From the NCBI RefSeq assembly GCF_900111195.1, contig NZ_FOGL01000012.1, forward strand, positions 1 through 60,621: a stretch of DNA of 60,621 nucleotides. Direction: 5' to 3'. A model generated the notes under the pieces. That model was not told where the DNA came from. It saw only the letters and a list, made by a program, of their open reading frames with translations, and did no database searches. Below, one piece after another: positions 16,486 to 25,049 of this stretch (its first letter is position 1; each line of letters begins with the position of its first letter). The DNA is from Gracilibacillus ureilyticus. GTDB taxonomy: Bacteria > Bacillota > Bacilli > Bacillales > Amphibacillaceae. The translations under genes were made by a program, and so were the position numbers.

Positions 16486-17448
16486 TTGTGCTGCTGTAAT
16501 TAAAGCTAATTTATAGGCATCATCTGCACTGCATCCGCGTGACAAATCATTCACAGGCTTATTCAAACCTTGAAGGATCGGGCCGACAGCTGCAAATCCG
16601 CCTAAACGCTGAGCGATTTTATAACCGATATTTCCTGCTTCGAGACTAGGGAACACAAAGACATTCGCATCACCTTTAATAACAGAACCAGGCGCTTTTT
16701 TCTCTGCAACAGATGGAACAAACGCTGCATCAAACTGAAACTCACCGTCCAACACAAGATCTGGAGCCATTTCTTTCGCAACATTGACTGCTTCTGCCAC
16801 TTTTTCTGTTTCCGGTGACTTCGCAGAACCTTTTGTTGAAAAACTGAGCATTGCCACACGTGGGTCAATGTTAAATAATTGAGCTGTTTCCGCACTAGCT
16901 ACCGCAATTTCAGCTAAGTCCTGACTATCTGGTGAAATGTTAATCGCACAATCGGCAAAAACATACTTTTCCTCTTCACGTACCATAATGAAAACACCCG
17001 ATGTCTTCTTCACGCCTTGCTTAGTTTTGATAATCTGCAATGCTGGCCTTACTGTGTCTGCCGTTGAGTGTGCAGCGCCACTTACCAGCCCATCCGCTTT
17101 ATCCATATAGACAAGCATTGTTCCGAAATAGTTTTCATCAAGTAAATATTTGCGCGCTTCCTCTTCTGTCGCCTTGCCGTTACGGCGCTCCACAAACGCT
17201 GTTACCATCTGATCGAATTCACTGTAAGTACTTGGATCAATAATCGTAACACCTGATATGTTTACACCTAATTCTTTCGCCTTCTGTTCTATTTTTTCAT
17301 TAATTCCGACTAATACAGGTTGTACTAATCCTTCCTCAGACAAACGGCTTGCAGCTTCGAGAATTCTTTCATCTTCACCCTCAGGAAATACGATTTTTCT
17401 TACATTTCCAGCCAAACTGTTTTTAACATCAGTAAATAAATCGCTCAT
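16477..17448 (-). CDS. pta: Phosphate acetyltransferase
   Basis: A 323-residue short-form Pta, the usual length of the Bacillus EutD/Pta type without the N-terminal regulatory domain. It interconverts acetyl-CoA plus phosphate with acetyl phosphate plus CoA for acetate overflow. Conserved segments include KIVFPEGEDERIL at the start, SGAAHSTADTVRPALQII in the middle, and FVFPSLEAGNIGYKIAQR with GGFAAVGPILQGLNKPVNDLSRG split near the C-terminus. The ATG is preceded by GGAGGG. It is divergent from hemQ, as in B. subtilis ywfJ-ywfI. Confidence 0.96.
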   Translation of the reverse strand: MSDLFTDVKNSLAGNVRKIVFPEGEDERILEAASRLSEEGLVQPVLVGINEKIEQKAKELGVNISGVTIIDPSTYSEFDQMVTAFVERRNGKATEEEARKYLLDENYFGTMLVYMDKADGLVSGAAHSTADTVRPALQIIKTKQGVKKTSGVFIMVREEEKYVFADCAINISPDSQDLAEIAVASAETAQLFNIDPRVAMLSFSTKGSAKSPETEKVAEAVNVAKEMAPDLVLDGEFQFDAAFVPSVAEKKAPGSVIKGDANVFVFPSLEAGNIGYKIAQRLGGFAAVGPILQGLNKPVNDLSRGCSADDAYKLALITAAQAQ

Positions 17449-17622
17449 TCATAAACCCTCCAAATTCTTCATCTGTATTATATGATACGCCTTTTCGTGT
17501 AATAATAAAAGCAAAAGCTATAATGAATGCGTTTTTACATGAAAAGTTTTTTGTTTGTTCAAAATTATGTCAAAATTTAGCACCCATCCTCAGCCTATCT
17601 TGTGCTTATTTTTCCCGAAATA

Positions 17623-17631
17623 TGTTATATT
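17623..17631 (+). promoter_or_regulatory. Probable hemQ promoter (extended -10)
   Basis: TG-T-TATATT forms an extended -10 element about 35 bases before the hemQ start. A weak TTGTGC lies upstream at non-optimal spacing. Sequence-only inference. Confidence 0.4.
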
Positions 17632-17666
17632 AAAACAAGAGATGCATGGAAAAGGAGAGATGAATC

Positions 17667-18413
17667 ATGCCAGAAGCAGTAGAAACAATGGATGGCTGGT
17701 ATTGCTTGCATGACCTTCGCACAATTGACTGGACGAAATGGAAACAGGCAACTGAGCAGGAACGCGAGCAAGCAGTCAAAGAACTTCAGGATATGCTGAC
17801 ATCATGGGAAGAAGTGGCTGAAGCCCGTGAAGGAAGTCACGCTTTTTATTCCATTATGGGACAGAAAGCAGACATTCTGTTAATGATCTTAAGACCAACA
17901 ATGCAGGAACTTGGTGAAATTGAGCTCCGTTTTAATAAATCCAAGTTTGCTGAGTTCACCAAACCAAGCTATTCATACGTATCTGTAGTCGAACTATCCA
18001 AATATATGTCCAAAGAAGGCGAAAATCCGGAAGAGAACCCTGGTGTCCGCGCACGTCTGAAACCGAAATTACCAAACTGGGAGCACATCTGTTTTTACCC
18101 GATGGACAAGCGCCGTGAAGGAAATGACAACTGGTACATGCTCCCATTCGAGGAACGCCGCCAGTTAATGTATGAACACAGTTTTACAGGACGCAAATAC
18201 GCCGGCCAGGTAAAACAGATAATCACAGGATCCATGGGCTTTGACGATTGGGAATGGAGCGTTACCTTGTTCGCCAAAGACGTTCTTCAATTGAAAAAAA
18301 TCGTCTATGAAATGCGCTTCGATGTCGTAAGTGCCCGCTACGGTGAATTCGGACCATTCTATGTCGGCAACATTTTACCAACCGATAAGATCCCGGCATT
18401 TTTAGCCATTTAA
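17667..18413 (+). CDS. hemQ: Coproheme decarboxylase HemQ
   Basis: Chlorite-dismutase-family protein of 248 residues. It shows the Tyr and His expected for the firmicute enzyme: Y144 in ICFYPMDK (radical Tyr) and H171 in [12 protein letters not shown] (proximal heme ligand), separated by 27 residues as in characterised HemQ proteins. It converts coproheme III to heme b with peroxide in the coproporphyrin-dependent pathway of Gram-positive bacteria. AAAAGGAGAG precedes the ATG. It is divergent from pta and followed by its own terminator. Confidence 0.95.
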   Translation: MPEAVETMDGWYCLHDLRTIDWTKWKQATEQEREQAVKELQDMLTSWEEVAEAREGSHAFYSIMGQKADILLMILRPTMQELGEIELRFNKSKFAEFTKPSYSYVSVVELSKYMSKEGENPEENPGVRARLKPKLPNWEHICFYPMDKRREGNDNWYMLPFEERRQLMYEHSFTGRKYAGQVKQIITGSMGFDDWEWSVTLFAKDVLQLKKIVYEMRFDVVSARYGEFGPFYVGNILPTDKIPAFLAI

Positions 18414-18425
18414 AAAAAATACCAG

Positions 18426-18458
18426 CAAAAGCACACGTTATCTGCGTGTGCTTTTTTT
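18426..18458 (+). terminator. hemQ terminator
   Basis: AAAAGCACACG, loop TTATCT, GCGTGTGCTTTTTTT right after hemQ. Confidence 0.9.
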
Positions 18459-18618
18459 ATTTCTTTAAAACCTATCCCGCTCTCTTCATCCCCGCACACA
18501 TCAATAATCCGTACACTCCGCTCATTTTTCATGCATGTTTGTTTAAGTACGTGCATAAATATGGCTAGTAGGAAAATGGAATAGCACGATTTTTTGAACA
18601 TGAGAGGAGATGGATAGA

Positions 18619-19092
18619 ATGAGTCAAGATTCAAACCAATCGAGAAATCAGCAAGGATATAATCCACAAAGCTACTATGGAATGCAAGGCGGGTATCAGC
18701 AGCCGTACTATCCGTACCAGCAGCAATTCCCGACACAGGCTCAGGCACAAGCACAGCTGCAGCCGCAAATGCAAACACAACCAAATATATCCGATATTCC
18801 CGGTATGTTACCTGTCGAGCAGTCTTATATTGAGAACATCCTCCGCCTGAATAAAGGTAAGCGCGCAACCGTTTATATGACATTTGAAAACAATGAGCGC
18901 TGGAATGCAAAAGTGTTTAAAGGAATTATTGAAGCGGCAGGAAGAGATCATATTGTACTTAGTGATCCGGAGACAAACAAACGCTATCTTTTATTGATGG
19001 TCTACTTGGATTATATTACTTTCGATGAAGAAATTGAGTATGATTATCCATTTAATCAACAGCAGCAGTTGGCGACATTTTCACCAAGATAA
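18619..19092 (+). CDS. gerQ: Spore coat protein GerQ
   Basis: A 157-residue protein with a Gln/Tyr/Pro-rich, low-complexity N-terminal ~60 residues (YYGMQGGYQQPYYPYQQQ, then QAQAQAQLQPQ) and a conserved C-terminal domain beginning near LPVEQSYIENILRLNKGK. GerQ is an inner coat protein crosslinked by transglutaminase and needed to localise the cortex hydrolase CwlJ; the Gln-rich region supplies crosslink sites. ATG at 18619 is chosen because GAGGAG at 18603-18610 would overlap the alternative ATG at 18610. Its presence implies an endospore former. CwlJ itself is not in this window. Confidence 0.93.
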   Translation: MSQDSNQSRNQQGYNPQSYYGMQGGYQQPYYPYQQQFPTQAQAQAQLQPQMQTQPNISDIPGMLPVEQSYIENILRLNKGKRATVYMTFENNERWNAKVFKGIIEAAGRDHIVLSDPETNKRYLLLMVYLDYITFDEEIEYDYPFNQQQQLATFSPR

Positions 19093-19118
19093 ATATATAA
19101 GTCAAATAACATCAATTG

Positions 19119-19150
19119 GAAAAAGCACAAGCTCTCACTTGTGCTTTTAT
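19119..19150 (+). terminator. gerQ terminator
   Basis: AAAAGCACAAG, loop CTCTCA, CTTGTGCTTTTATTT, 30 bases after gerQ. It lies directly in front of the ribosome site of the next small gene. Confidence 0.85.
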
Positions 19151-19170
19151 TTATTGGAGGCGAAAAGCTA

Positions 19171-19416
19171 TTGAAACAAAAGGCAACAATCAGTGATATA
19201 GAAACTTCACTATTTATCATAGCACTTGCAGCACTTTTCTTCGGATGGAAAATCCAGTCAGCACCGCTCATGTATAGCTCGTTTCTTTTTATTTCCGTCA
19301 TTCTCCTATTAGAAGCTGTTCAGGCATATTTGAAAAAAGATCAATACTCTTTTTCCCAGCAAACATTACGGGCAGCAGGAATTATTTTAATTACCGCCTT
19401 CTTTATTTTTAAATAA
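19171..19416 (+). CDS. Small three-span membrane protein
   Basis: An 81-residue hydrophobic protein with about three membrane segments (roughly 11-28, 33-50 and 64-80) and little else. The start is TTG at 19171, supported by TTGGAGG ten bases upstream. It lies directly after the gerQ terminator with no room for a clear promoter, so it may depend on readthrough. It overlaps the end of the convergent ywdK by eight bases. I do not recognise the family. Confidence 0.6.
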   Translation: MKQKATISDIETSLFIIALAALFFGWKIQSAPLMYSSFLFISVILLLEAVQAYLKKDQYSFSQQTLRAAGIILITAFFIFK

Positions 19417-19777
19417 ATTTCACCACAGCGTATCCTAATAATATCCACCCAATAAGGAAAGCCAAACCACCGATCGGTGTAATCATTGCAAATGTTTTGA
19501 TACCTGTTGTTGAATAGATATAGAGACTGCCTGAGAATAACAGAATACCGGCAAAGAAGAACCAGCCTGCAGAAGTAATACTTGCTGCAGTTATTTTTTG
19601 CATAAGCAGCCCTGCAGCGAGTAATGCTACAGTATGAAACATTTGATACTGAACCGCTTTTTCCCATGTTGCCAGCATCTTTTCTGAAAGTCTGCTTTCA
19701 AGGCCATGTGCCCCGAAGGCGCCTAATGCGACTGCCAAAAACCCGTTAATAATACCAAGTAATAAAAATATTTTCAT
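19409..19777 (-). CDS. ywdK: DUF423 membrane protein YwdK
   Basis: A 122-residue four-span membrane protein of the DUF423 family, with the conserved GAFGAHGLE loop after the first helix and a QYQMFHTVALL second helix. Function unknown. It retains the B. subtilis gene order near gerQ and lies 14 bp behind ywdI, so the two form an operon. AGGGGGAAG precedes the ATG. Confidence 0.9.
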   Translation of the reverse strand: MKIFLLLGIINGFLAVALGAFGAHGLESRLSEKMLATWEKAVQYQMFHTVALLAAGLLMQKITAASITSAGWFFFAGILLFSGSLYIYSTTGIKTFAMITPIGGLAFLIGWILLGYAVVKFI

Positions 19778-19791
19778 AACAAGCTTCCCCC

Positions 19792-20058
19792 TTAGAAATC
19801 GAGTAATGAACCTCCATTATCCTCGTCCAACTCCACTTTCTCCGTTTTCCTTACCGGTTTCTCTCCAACCATCTGGCGCCATTCTTTCTCTGTAATCTGT
19901 TCCACACTATTTATACTGGAATGCTGTTCTTCACTGTCTAACAATAAATCAGCCAATGTCTGCACAGCTTTTGCATGTTCTCTTGTTTTTCCATTTTGCA
20001 ATGCCTGTTCACACTCATGTATGATCTTTTTTAAAATTTGCTTGTCTGTAATCGCCAT
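19792..20058 (-). CDS. ywdI: YwdI family protein
   Basis: An 88-residue hydrophilic protein matching YwdI: a helical N-terminus (ITDKQILKKIIHECEQAL) and a short acidic C-terminus ending in LLDF. Unknown function. Co-directional with, and closely upstream of, ywdK; GGGAGGA precedes the ATG. Confidence 0.83.
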   Translation of the reverse strand: MAITDKQILKKIIHECEQALQNGKTREHAKAVQTLADLLLDSEEQHSSINSVEQITEKEWRQMVGEKPVRKTEKVELDEDNGGSLLDF

Positions 20059-20088
20059 TCTCCATTCCTCCCGATTATTTACTATCCA

Positions 20089-21426
20089 TTATACATTTAC
20101 TATTTCATTTAAGAAAATAATTAGGATAAGGATTGGGGCAATAAACTTAATAAGCAGATACCACGTTCCGCCAATTTGGTTATTATTTAAATCAGATGCA
20201 TGCAGTGCTTCCTTCCTGTTAAAATACCAGCCAACAAGCAGTGCCATCGAAAGTCCGCATATCGGCATAAGCACGTTTGAGGCAATGTAATCCATGGAAT
20301 CCAGAATATTCCTGTTGCCAATCGGTGTCACGCCGCTCCATCTGCCCATTCCGAGTGATACGGTCACACCAGAAATAAATACACCAATACTTACAAGCAA
20401 TGAAGCTGCCTTACGCGACATTTTAGCTGCCCTCATTAAATACGCAACCGGAACTTCCAATAAAGAAATCGAAGAAGAAATAGCCGCAAAGCTCAATGCC
20501 ATAAAGAAAATAACTGCAATCACATTTCCGAAGCTCATTTGATAAAATATTTCCGGTAATGTGATGAAAACAAGTGTCGGACCAGAGCTTGGGTCAATCC
20601 CGAATGCAAACACTGCAGGGAAAATAACGATCCCGGAAATTACCGCAAACAGTGTATCCATCACGCCAATACCGACAACCGCACCTGGAAGTTTCTGCGA
20701 CTTCGATAGATAACTTCCATATGTCATCATTGTTCCAATTCCGAGACTAAGCGAGAAAAACGCCTGTCCCATTGCCGAGAAATAAACTGCAGGATCCTTT
20801 AATACAGACCAGTCGGGCTGAAATAAGAATGCTAACCCTTCCCCTGACCCAGGAAGTGTGACCGAATAAACAGCCAATCCAATCATCAGCAAAGCTAATA
20901 CCGGCATTAAGATTTTATTGGCAAGCTCTATACCATTTTTCACACCGACTAATACGATTACCATAGTAAAGATCATAAATAATCCGTGCCAGAATACCGG
21001 TGCGTAATCCCGGCTTATAAATGTATCGAATGTGGCACCATAGCCGTCCAAAGGCATTTGCGCCATATCCCCTGTAATGTAGCCCCACAAATAATAGAGC
21101 GACCACCCTGCAACTACACTGTAAAAACTCAAAATTAATAATGTTGCAAGCACACCAAGGTATCCAACCATAAACCAGGGCTTATCTGGTACAAGCTTTT
21201 TATAGGAACCGACAATGTCCCGCTGTGCCTTTCTCCCAATACTTACCTCCACTAGCAATAGTGGAATTCCAATAATAAGAACACTAACCATATATAAAAC
21301 AAGGAATGCTCCTCCTCCGTTTTCACCAGCTACATAGGAAAAGCGCCAGATGTTGCCTAAACCTACTGCAGACCCCATTGCAGCCAACATAAAACCGAGC
21401 CGGGAAGCCCAATGTTCTCTTTGCAT
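20089..21426 (-). CDS. Sodium-dependent amino acid symporter (NSS/SNF family)
   Basis: LeuT-fold transporter of 445 residues with about 11-12 membrane segments. The unwound first helix (AMGSAVGLGNIWRFSYVAGENGG region) holds the Na+ and amino-acid sites typical of the neurotransmitter:sodium symporter family, to which Bacillus MhsT belongs. It probably imports hydrophobic amino acids with Na+; the substrate is inferred. The start is ATG at 21426 (MQREHWASRLG), preceded by AAAGGTG; a longer reading lacks a ribosome site. Divergent from the fructosamine kinase gene. Confidence 0.9.
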   Translation of the reverse strand: MQREHWASRLGFMLAAMGSAVGLGNIWRFSYVAGENGGGAFLVLYMVSVLIIGIPLLLVEVSIGRKAQRDIVGSYKKLVPDKPWFMVGYLGVLATLLILSFYSVVAGWSLYYLWGYITGDMAQMPLDGYGATFDTFISRDYAPVFWHGLFMIFTMVIVLVGVKNGIELANKILMPVLALLMIGLAVYSVTLPGSGEGLAFLFQPDWSVLKDPAVYFSAMGQAFFSLSLGIGTMMTYGSYLSKSQKLPGAVVGIGVMDTLFAVISGIVIFPAVFAFGIDPSSGPTLVFITLPEIFYQMSFGNVIAVIFFMALSFAAISSSISLLEVPVAYLMRAAKMSRKAASLLVSIGVFISGVTVSLGMGRWSGVTPIGNRNILDSMDYIASNVLMPICGLSMALLVGWYFNRKEALHASDLNNNQIGGTWYLLIKFIAPILILIIFLNEIVNV

Positions 21427-21514
21427 ATTTACACCTCTTTCTATCAAACGTTGCCTATTATACATGAAAATATAATGTACGTCATGCTATACTTTGTGCA
21501 AAGGAGGAAAAACA

Positions 21515-22372
21515 ATGCAGGACAAACTAAAGCAGATTGGTGATACATCCAACATCATTAAAATACAATCCATTTCCGGCGGCGATATAAATAACGCCTA
21601 CTATGTCAGAACAGAAGCAAGAGAATATTTTATCAAAACAAACAAGCAAGTCCCCGCAACCTTTTTCCAAGCAGAAGCAGAAGGACTCGAACAAATCCGG
21701 AAGACAAAAACGATCCGAGTTCCAGATGTTTACCACTACGAGATAGCATCATCCAATGAAGAAATCTGTTTAATGATGGAATGGATTGAACCGGGAAAAA
21801 GCAAGACTTCCGGGCAGCTGCTGGGCGAGCAGTTAGCCAGACTCCACTTAGCCGAAGCAGGCTCTCAATATGGCATGCACGGGACAACATTTGTCGGTGA
21901 AATAACGCAAGAGAATGCCTTGTATGATAACTGGCTCATTTATTACCGTGAGAAACGGTTACGAGCTCAACTGGAGATCGGGATTAATAGAGGAACCATC
22001 CCGATCAACCGCCGCAAATTACTGGAACAGCTGTTAGATAAGCTTGACCGCTTTATCCCGGAACACCCAGGTGTTTCTTTACTTCACGGGGATTTGTGGG
22101 GCGGGAATTGGCTGACAGGCCCACAGGGGAAACCTTACTTAATCGATCCATCTGTTGTATATGGTGACAATGCATTTGAGATTGCTTTTACCGAAGTGTT
22201 TGGAGGATTTCCTGACACCTTTTATGAAAGCTATCAATATTATTATCCATTGCCGGACTATTATGAGGAAATTAAGCCGCTTTATCAATTATTCTATTTG
22301 CTTGTCCATTTGAATCTGTTTGGCGAGGGATATGGTCCATCTGTTGACCGCATTTTAAGCAGATACAACTGA
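21515..22372 (+). CDS. Fructosamine kinase family protein
   Basis: A 285-residue aminoglycoside-phosphotransferase-fold kinase. The catalytic loop LLHGDLWGGNWL and the metal-binding IDPSVVYGDNAFEIAF segment (Asp-Pro in place of Asp-Phe) are the signature of fructosamine-3-kinases. It phosphorylates glycated amines so that the sugar can be removed (protein repair). AAAGGAGG precedes the ATG. It shares a terminator with the convergent acyltransferase. Confidence 0.9.
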   Translation: MQDKLKQIGDTSNIIKIQSISGGDINNAYYVRTEAREYFIKTNKQVPATFFQAEAEGLEQIRKTKTIRVPDVYHYEIASSNEEICLMMEWIEPGKSKTSGQLLGEQLARLHLAEAGSQYGMHGTTFVGEITQENALYDNWLIYYREKRLRAQLEIGINRGTIPINRRKLLEQLLDKLDRFIPEHPGVSLLHGDLWGGNWLTGPQGKPYLIDPSVVYGDNAFEIAFTEVFGGFPDTFYESYQYYYPLPDYYEEIKPLYQLFYLLVHLNLFGEGYGPSVDRILSRYN

Positions 22373-22408
22373 AGAAAAGCCATCTGCTTAAGATGACTTT
22401 TCTTCATA
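22371..22408. terminator. Terminator between fructosamine kinase and acyltransferase genes
   Basis: GAAGAAAAGcCATCT, loop GCTTA, AGATGaCTTTTCTTC. It overlaps the last codons of the convergent acyltransferase. Confidence 0.8.
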
Positions 22409-23410
22409 GGTATACCGTTTCTGTTTTCTTTGCAGCCATATCTGTAATTGATCTGTTTTCCCTTCAACAATTGGCTGGGTAAAGGTCACGACCCAGCTCG
22501 ATGATAAGAACCAGACAATTGCCGCTGATATAACAGCTAGCCCGATTGTATCCAGATTATGATCAAGCTGCAGAAGATTCGCCTGACGCCCATACTGAAT
22601 GATAATACCGTGAAGTAAATAGACGTACATTGTCTGTCTTCCGAGATGTGTGAATGAATAGCTTTTTCTTGGCACTAATATTAGTAACGAAAAGACCATC
22701 ACGGACGCTGTTCCGTAAAGTGCCAATCTTACCAGTCCTCCGTACACCGCCATATTTAATCCTTCATATGAAACGGATCCAAATAACCAGTTTGCTGATA
22801 TTTCAGGAGTTACATAGCTTACTAGAAAGACTGCTGCAAGAATGGATGCAGGAATCCACAAGGATATTCGCCTTTGCAAGAAGAATATTTTTTCCTTAGA
22901 TAACCAGTAGCCTATCAGGAAAAACGGAAAAAAAACAAATGTCCTTGAGAGACTGAATGATTCCCCAATAAATGGAAGGTATCCAATAATGATTCCAACA
23001 GCAAATGCAACAGGAATTCCAATCCGCGGCGGAATTTTCTTATAAACAATTAATAATAAGTGCCAACTGAATAAACTTAGTAAAAACCAAAGTCCCCAGT
23101 GAGGGTCATAAAGACTTGAATCCCAATCACTTCTACCAATCATTAAAAAATAAATAGAATAGAAGATATGAAACAGGAAATAAGGAAACAGAATTCTCTT
23201 GATTAATTTCATTAAATAACCTTTGTCACTGGCTCCTTTTGCAAAGAAACCGCTAATCAATATAAAAACAGGCATATGCACAAGATAAATCGTTTGATAA
23301 AGTGCACTAATTACATCGATTTCCTGTTTCAGCGGCTGAATTAAATGACCAAACACGACAAGAAAAATGAAAAGGAGCTTGGCATTGTCAAAATACGCTT
23401 CTCGTTGCAT
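22388..23410 (-). CDS. Membrane acyltransferase family 3 protein
   Basis: A 340-residue protein with about ten membrane segments. It opens with the acyltransferase-3 signature (FDNAKLLFIFLVVFGH: DNAK plus a His at the end of the first helix), as in fucose 4-O-acetylase/NolL-like enzymes that acetylate sugars of envelope polymers. The acceptor is unknown. The ribosome site GGGAGAGCGAAG overlaps a stretch resembling half of the array 2 repeat unit. It is followed upstream by about 260 bases in which I see nothing definite. Confidence 0.83.
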   Translation of the reverse strand: MQREAYFDNAKLLFIFLVVFGHLIQPLKQEIDVISALYQTIYLVHMPVFILISGFFAKGASDKGYLMKLIKRILFPYFLFHIFYSIYFLMIGRSDWDSSLYDPHWGLWFLLSLFSWHLLLIVYKKIPPRIGIPVAFAVGIIIGYLPFIGESFSLSRTFVFFPFFLIGYWLSKEKIFFLQRRISLWIPASILAAVFLVSYVTPEISANWLFGSVSYEGLNMAVYGGLVRLALYGTASVMVFSLLILVPRKSYSFTHLGRQTMYVYLLHGIIIQYGRQANLLQLDHNLDTIGLAVISAAIVWFLSSSWVVTFTQPIVEGKTDQLQIWLQRKQKRYTYEEKSS

Positions 23411-23669
23411 CTTCTTCGCTCTCCCTTTTTCTCAAGGATGTCCCCATCCTGATCTGTTTATTTACAGTAACGTTTCCTTCATAATACCCGGAATCATTAG
23501 AGATAAAAACATTATCAGGAGATTGTTATTGGATTGTAAGCGCTGCGTAAACCATTTGAAATAAAGTAAAATTTCGTCCATGGCAGCCTTTGATCCATTA
23601 ACAAAACTTTTCAGGAAGCTTAACATATGCCAATATAACTGCCTTTTGCATTTTCCTGTGTATTTGCGT

Positions 23670-24902
23670 TTACAGCTTTACTGCCCATGTACCATTACGG
23701 AAAATTGCTTCCCGTTCGCCAGAGGCTGTCACTCCATCAATGTTCATATTTTCTGACCCAATCATAAAATCTTCGTGAACAATACTGTCATTTACCCCAT
23801 TCGCATCCATTGATGCCTCATCCATGTCAGAACCGCCTTTAATGTTCGTCGGATAAGCTTTTCCAAGTGCAATATGACAGGACGCATTCTCATCAAATAA
23901 TGTATTGAAGAAAATAATTCCCGCCTGGGAGACAGGAGACTCATGTGGTACAATAGCGACTTCGCCTAAGCGTGCCGCACCGTCTTCATCTGCTTCTAAC
24001 AGATGTTTGAGTGCTTCTTCACCTTTTTCACATGTGTAATCCGCCACTTTTCCATCTTCAAATGTCAGTGTGAAGTTCTCGATTAACTGTCCCTGGAAAC
24101 TTAACGGTTTCGTGCTTGTCACCTTGCCATTCACCTGATATTTATGCGGCATTGTAAAAACTTCTTCTGTAGGAATGTTCGGATTGAATGTAACCCCATC
24201 TACCGCAGTTGCCGCACCACCGTGCCAAATATGCCCATCTGGCAACCCGATCGTTAAATCTGTTCCTTCTGCTGTAAAATGGAGTTGCTTATATTTCTTT
24301 TCATTGAGATATTCTCTTGCATTTTTTAAAGTCTGATTATGTTTTTCCCATGCTCTAATCGGATCTTCCTGATCAATCCGGGCAATTCGGAATATTTCCT
24401 GCCACAGCTTATCTTTTGCTTCATCCGGGTTTAGTTCGGGATATATCTTAACTGCCCAGTCTTTCGTCGGGTAACCGACAATTGACCAGCGAGCCCTGTC
24501 GTTCATCATAAAATCACGATATTCCTTTAGAGCGGTTGAACTGGCTTTTGTCACTGCAGCCATTCTTTTTCCATCAATATCCTGTAACAGATCCGGATTT
24601 TCCCCATATATGTTCAGGACAGCATATCCGTCTTTGACCATACTTGTCATTGCATCCTTACGCCATTCCGGAAATGTCTCCAACACGTCCATTGGGGCAT
24701 GTTTCATTTTTAAATAGGTAAGTTCATCATCCTTCCATTCCACATGTACATTCTTCGCCCCAGCTTCGTATGCCTTTTTTACAACAATACGTACAAATTC
24801 GATTGCTTCTATCGGAGCCTGTACGAGAAGGCCCTGCCCTCTTTGCAAATTTACGCCTGTCTGCAATGCTAAACTCGCATATTTTTCTAATTGTTCATTC
24901 AT
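23670..24902 (-). CDS. M29-family aminopeptidase (paralogue 1)
   Basis: Thermophilic-type M29 aminopeptidase (AmpS/PepS/aminopeptidase T family), 410 residues. Metal-binding and active-site segments are intact: NIPTEEVFTMPH, ARLGEVAIVPHESPVS, and the FNTLFDENASCHIALGKAYP block near the C-terminus. It is a cytoplasmic dinuclear-metal exopeptidase. A second copy with the same landmarks lies at 43.6-44.8 kb and the two look roughly two-thirds identical by eye. AGGAGG precedes the ATG. It is a single gene. Confidence 0.93.
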   Translation of the reverse strand: MNEQLEKYASLALQTGVNLQRGQGLLVQAPIEAIEFVRIVVKKAYEAGAKNVHVEWKDDELTYLKMKHAPMDVLETFPEWRKDAMTSMVKDGYAVLNIYGENPDLLQDIDGKRMAAVTKASSTALKEYRDFMMNDRARWSIVGYPTKDWAVKIYPELNPDEAKDKLWQEIFRIARIDQEDPIRAWEKHNQTLKNAREYLNEKKYKQLHFTAEGTDLTIGLPDGHIWHGGAATAVDGVTFNPNIPTEEVFTMPHKYQVNGKVTSTKPLSFQGQLIENFTLTFEDGKVADYTCEKGEEALKHLLEADEDGAARLGEVAIVPHESPVSQAGIIFFNTLFDENASCHIALGKAYPTNIKGGSDMDEASMDANGVNDSIVHEDFMIGSENMNIDGVTASGEREAIFRNGTWAVKL

Positions 24903-25049
24903 TGTCTATTCCTCCTTCTGTATCCAGAATAGTTTTTCTAAAACAGATGTCAAGGCTAATGCTTATTTTCAGGTTTGCCTGCATATTCATTGCTTAAAAG
25001 GGTATAGAAGAACATAATTATATATAAATGATGTGAAAGAGGTGTGTGA

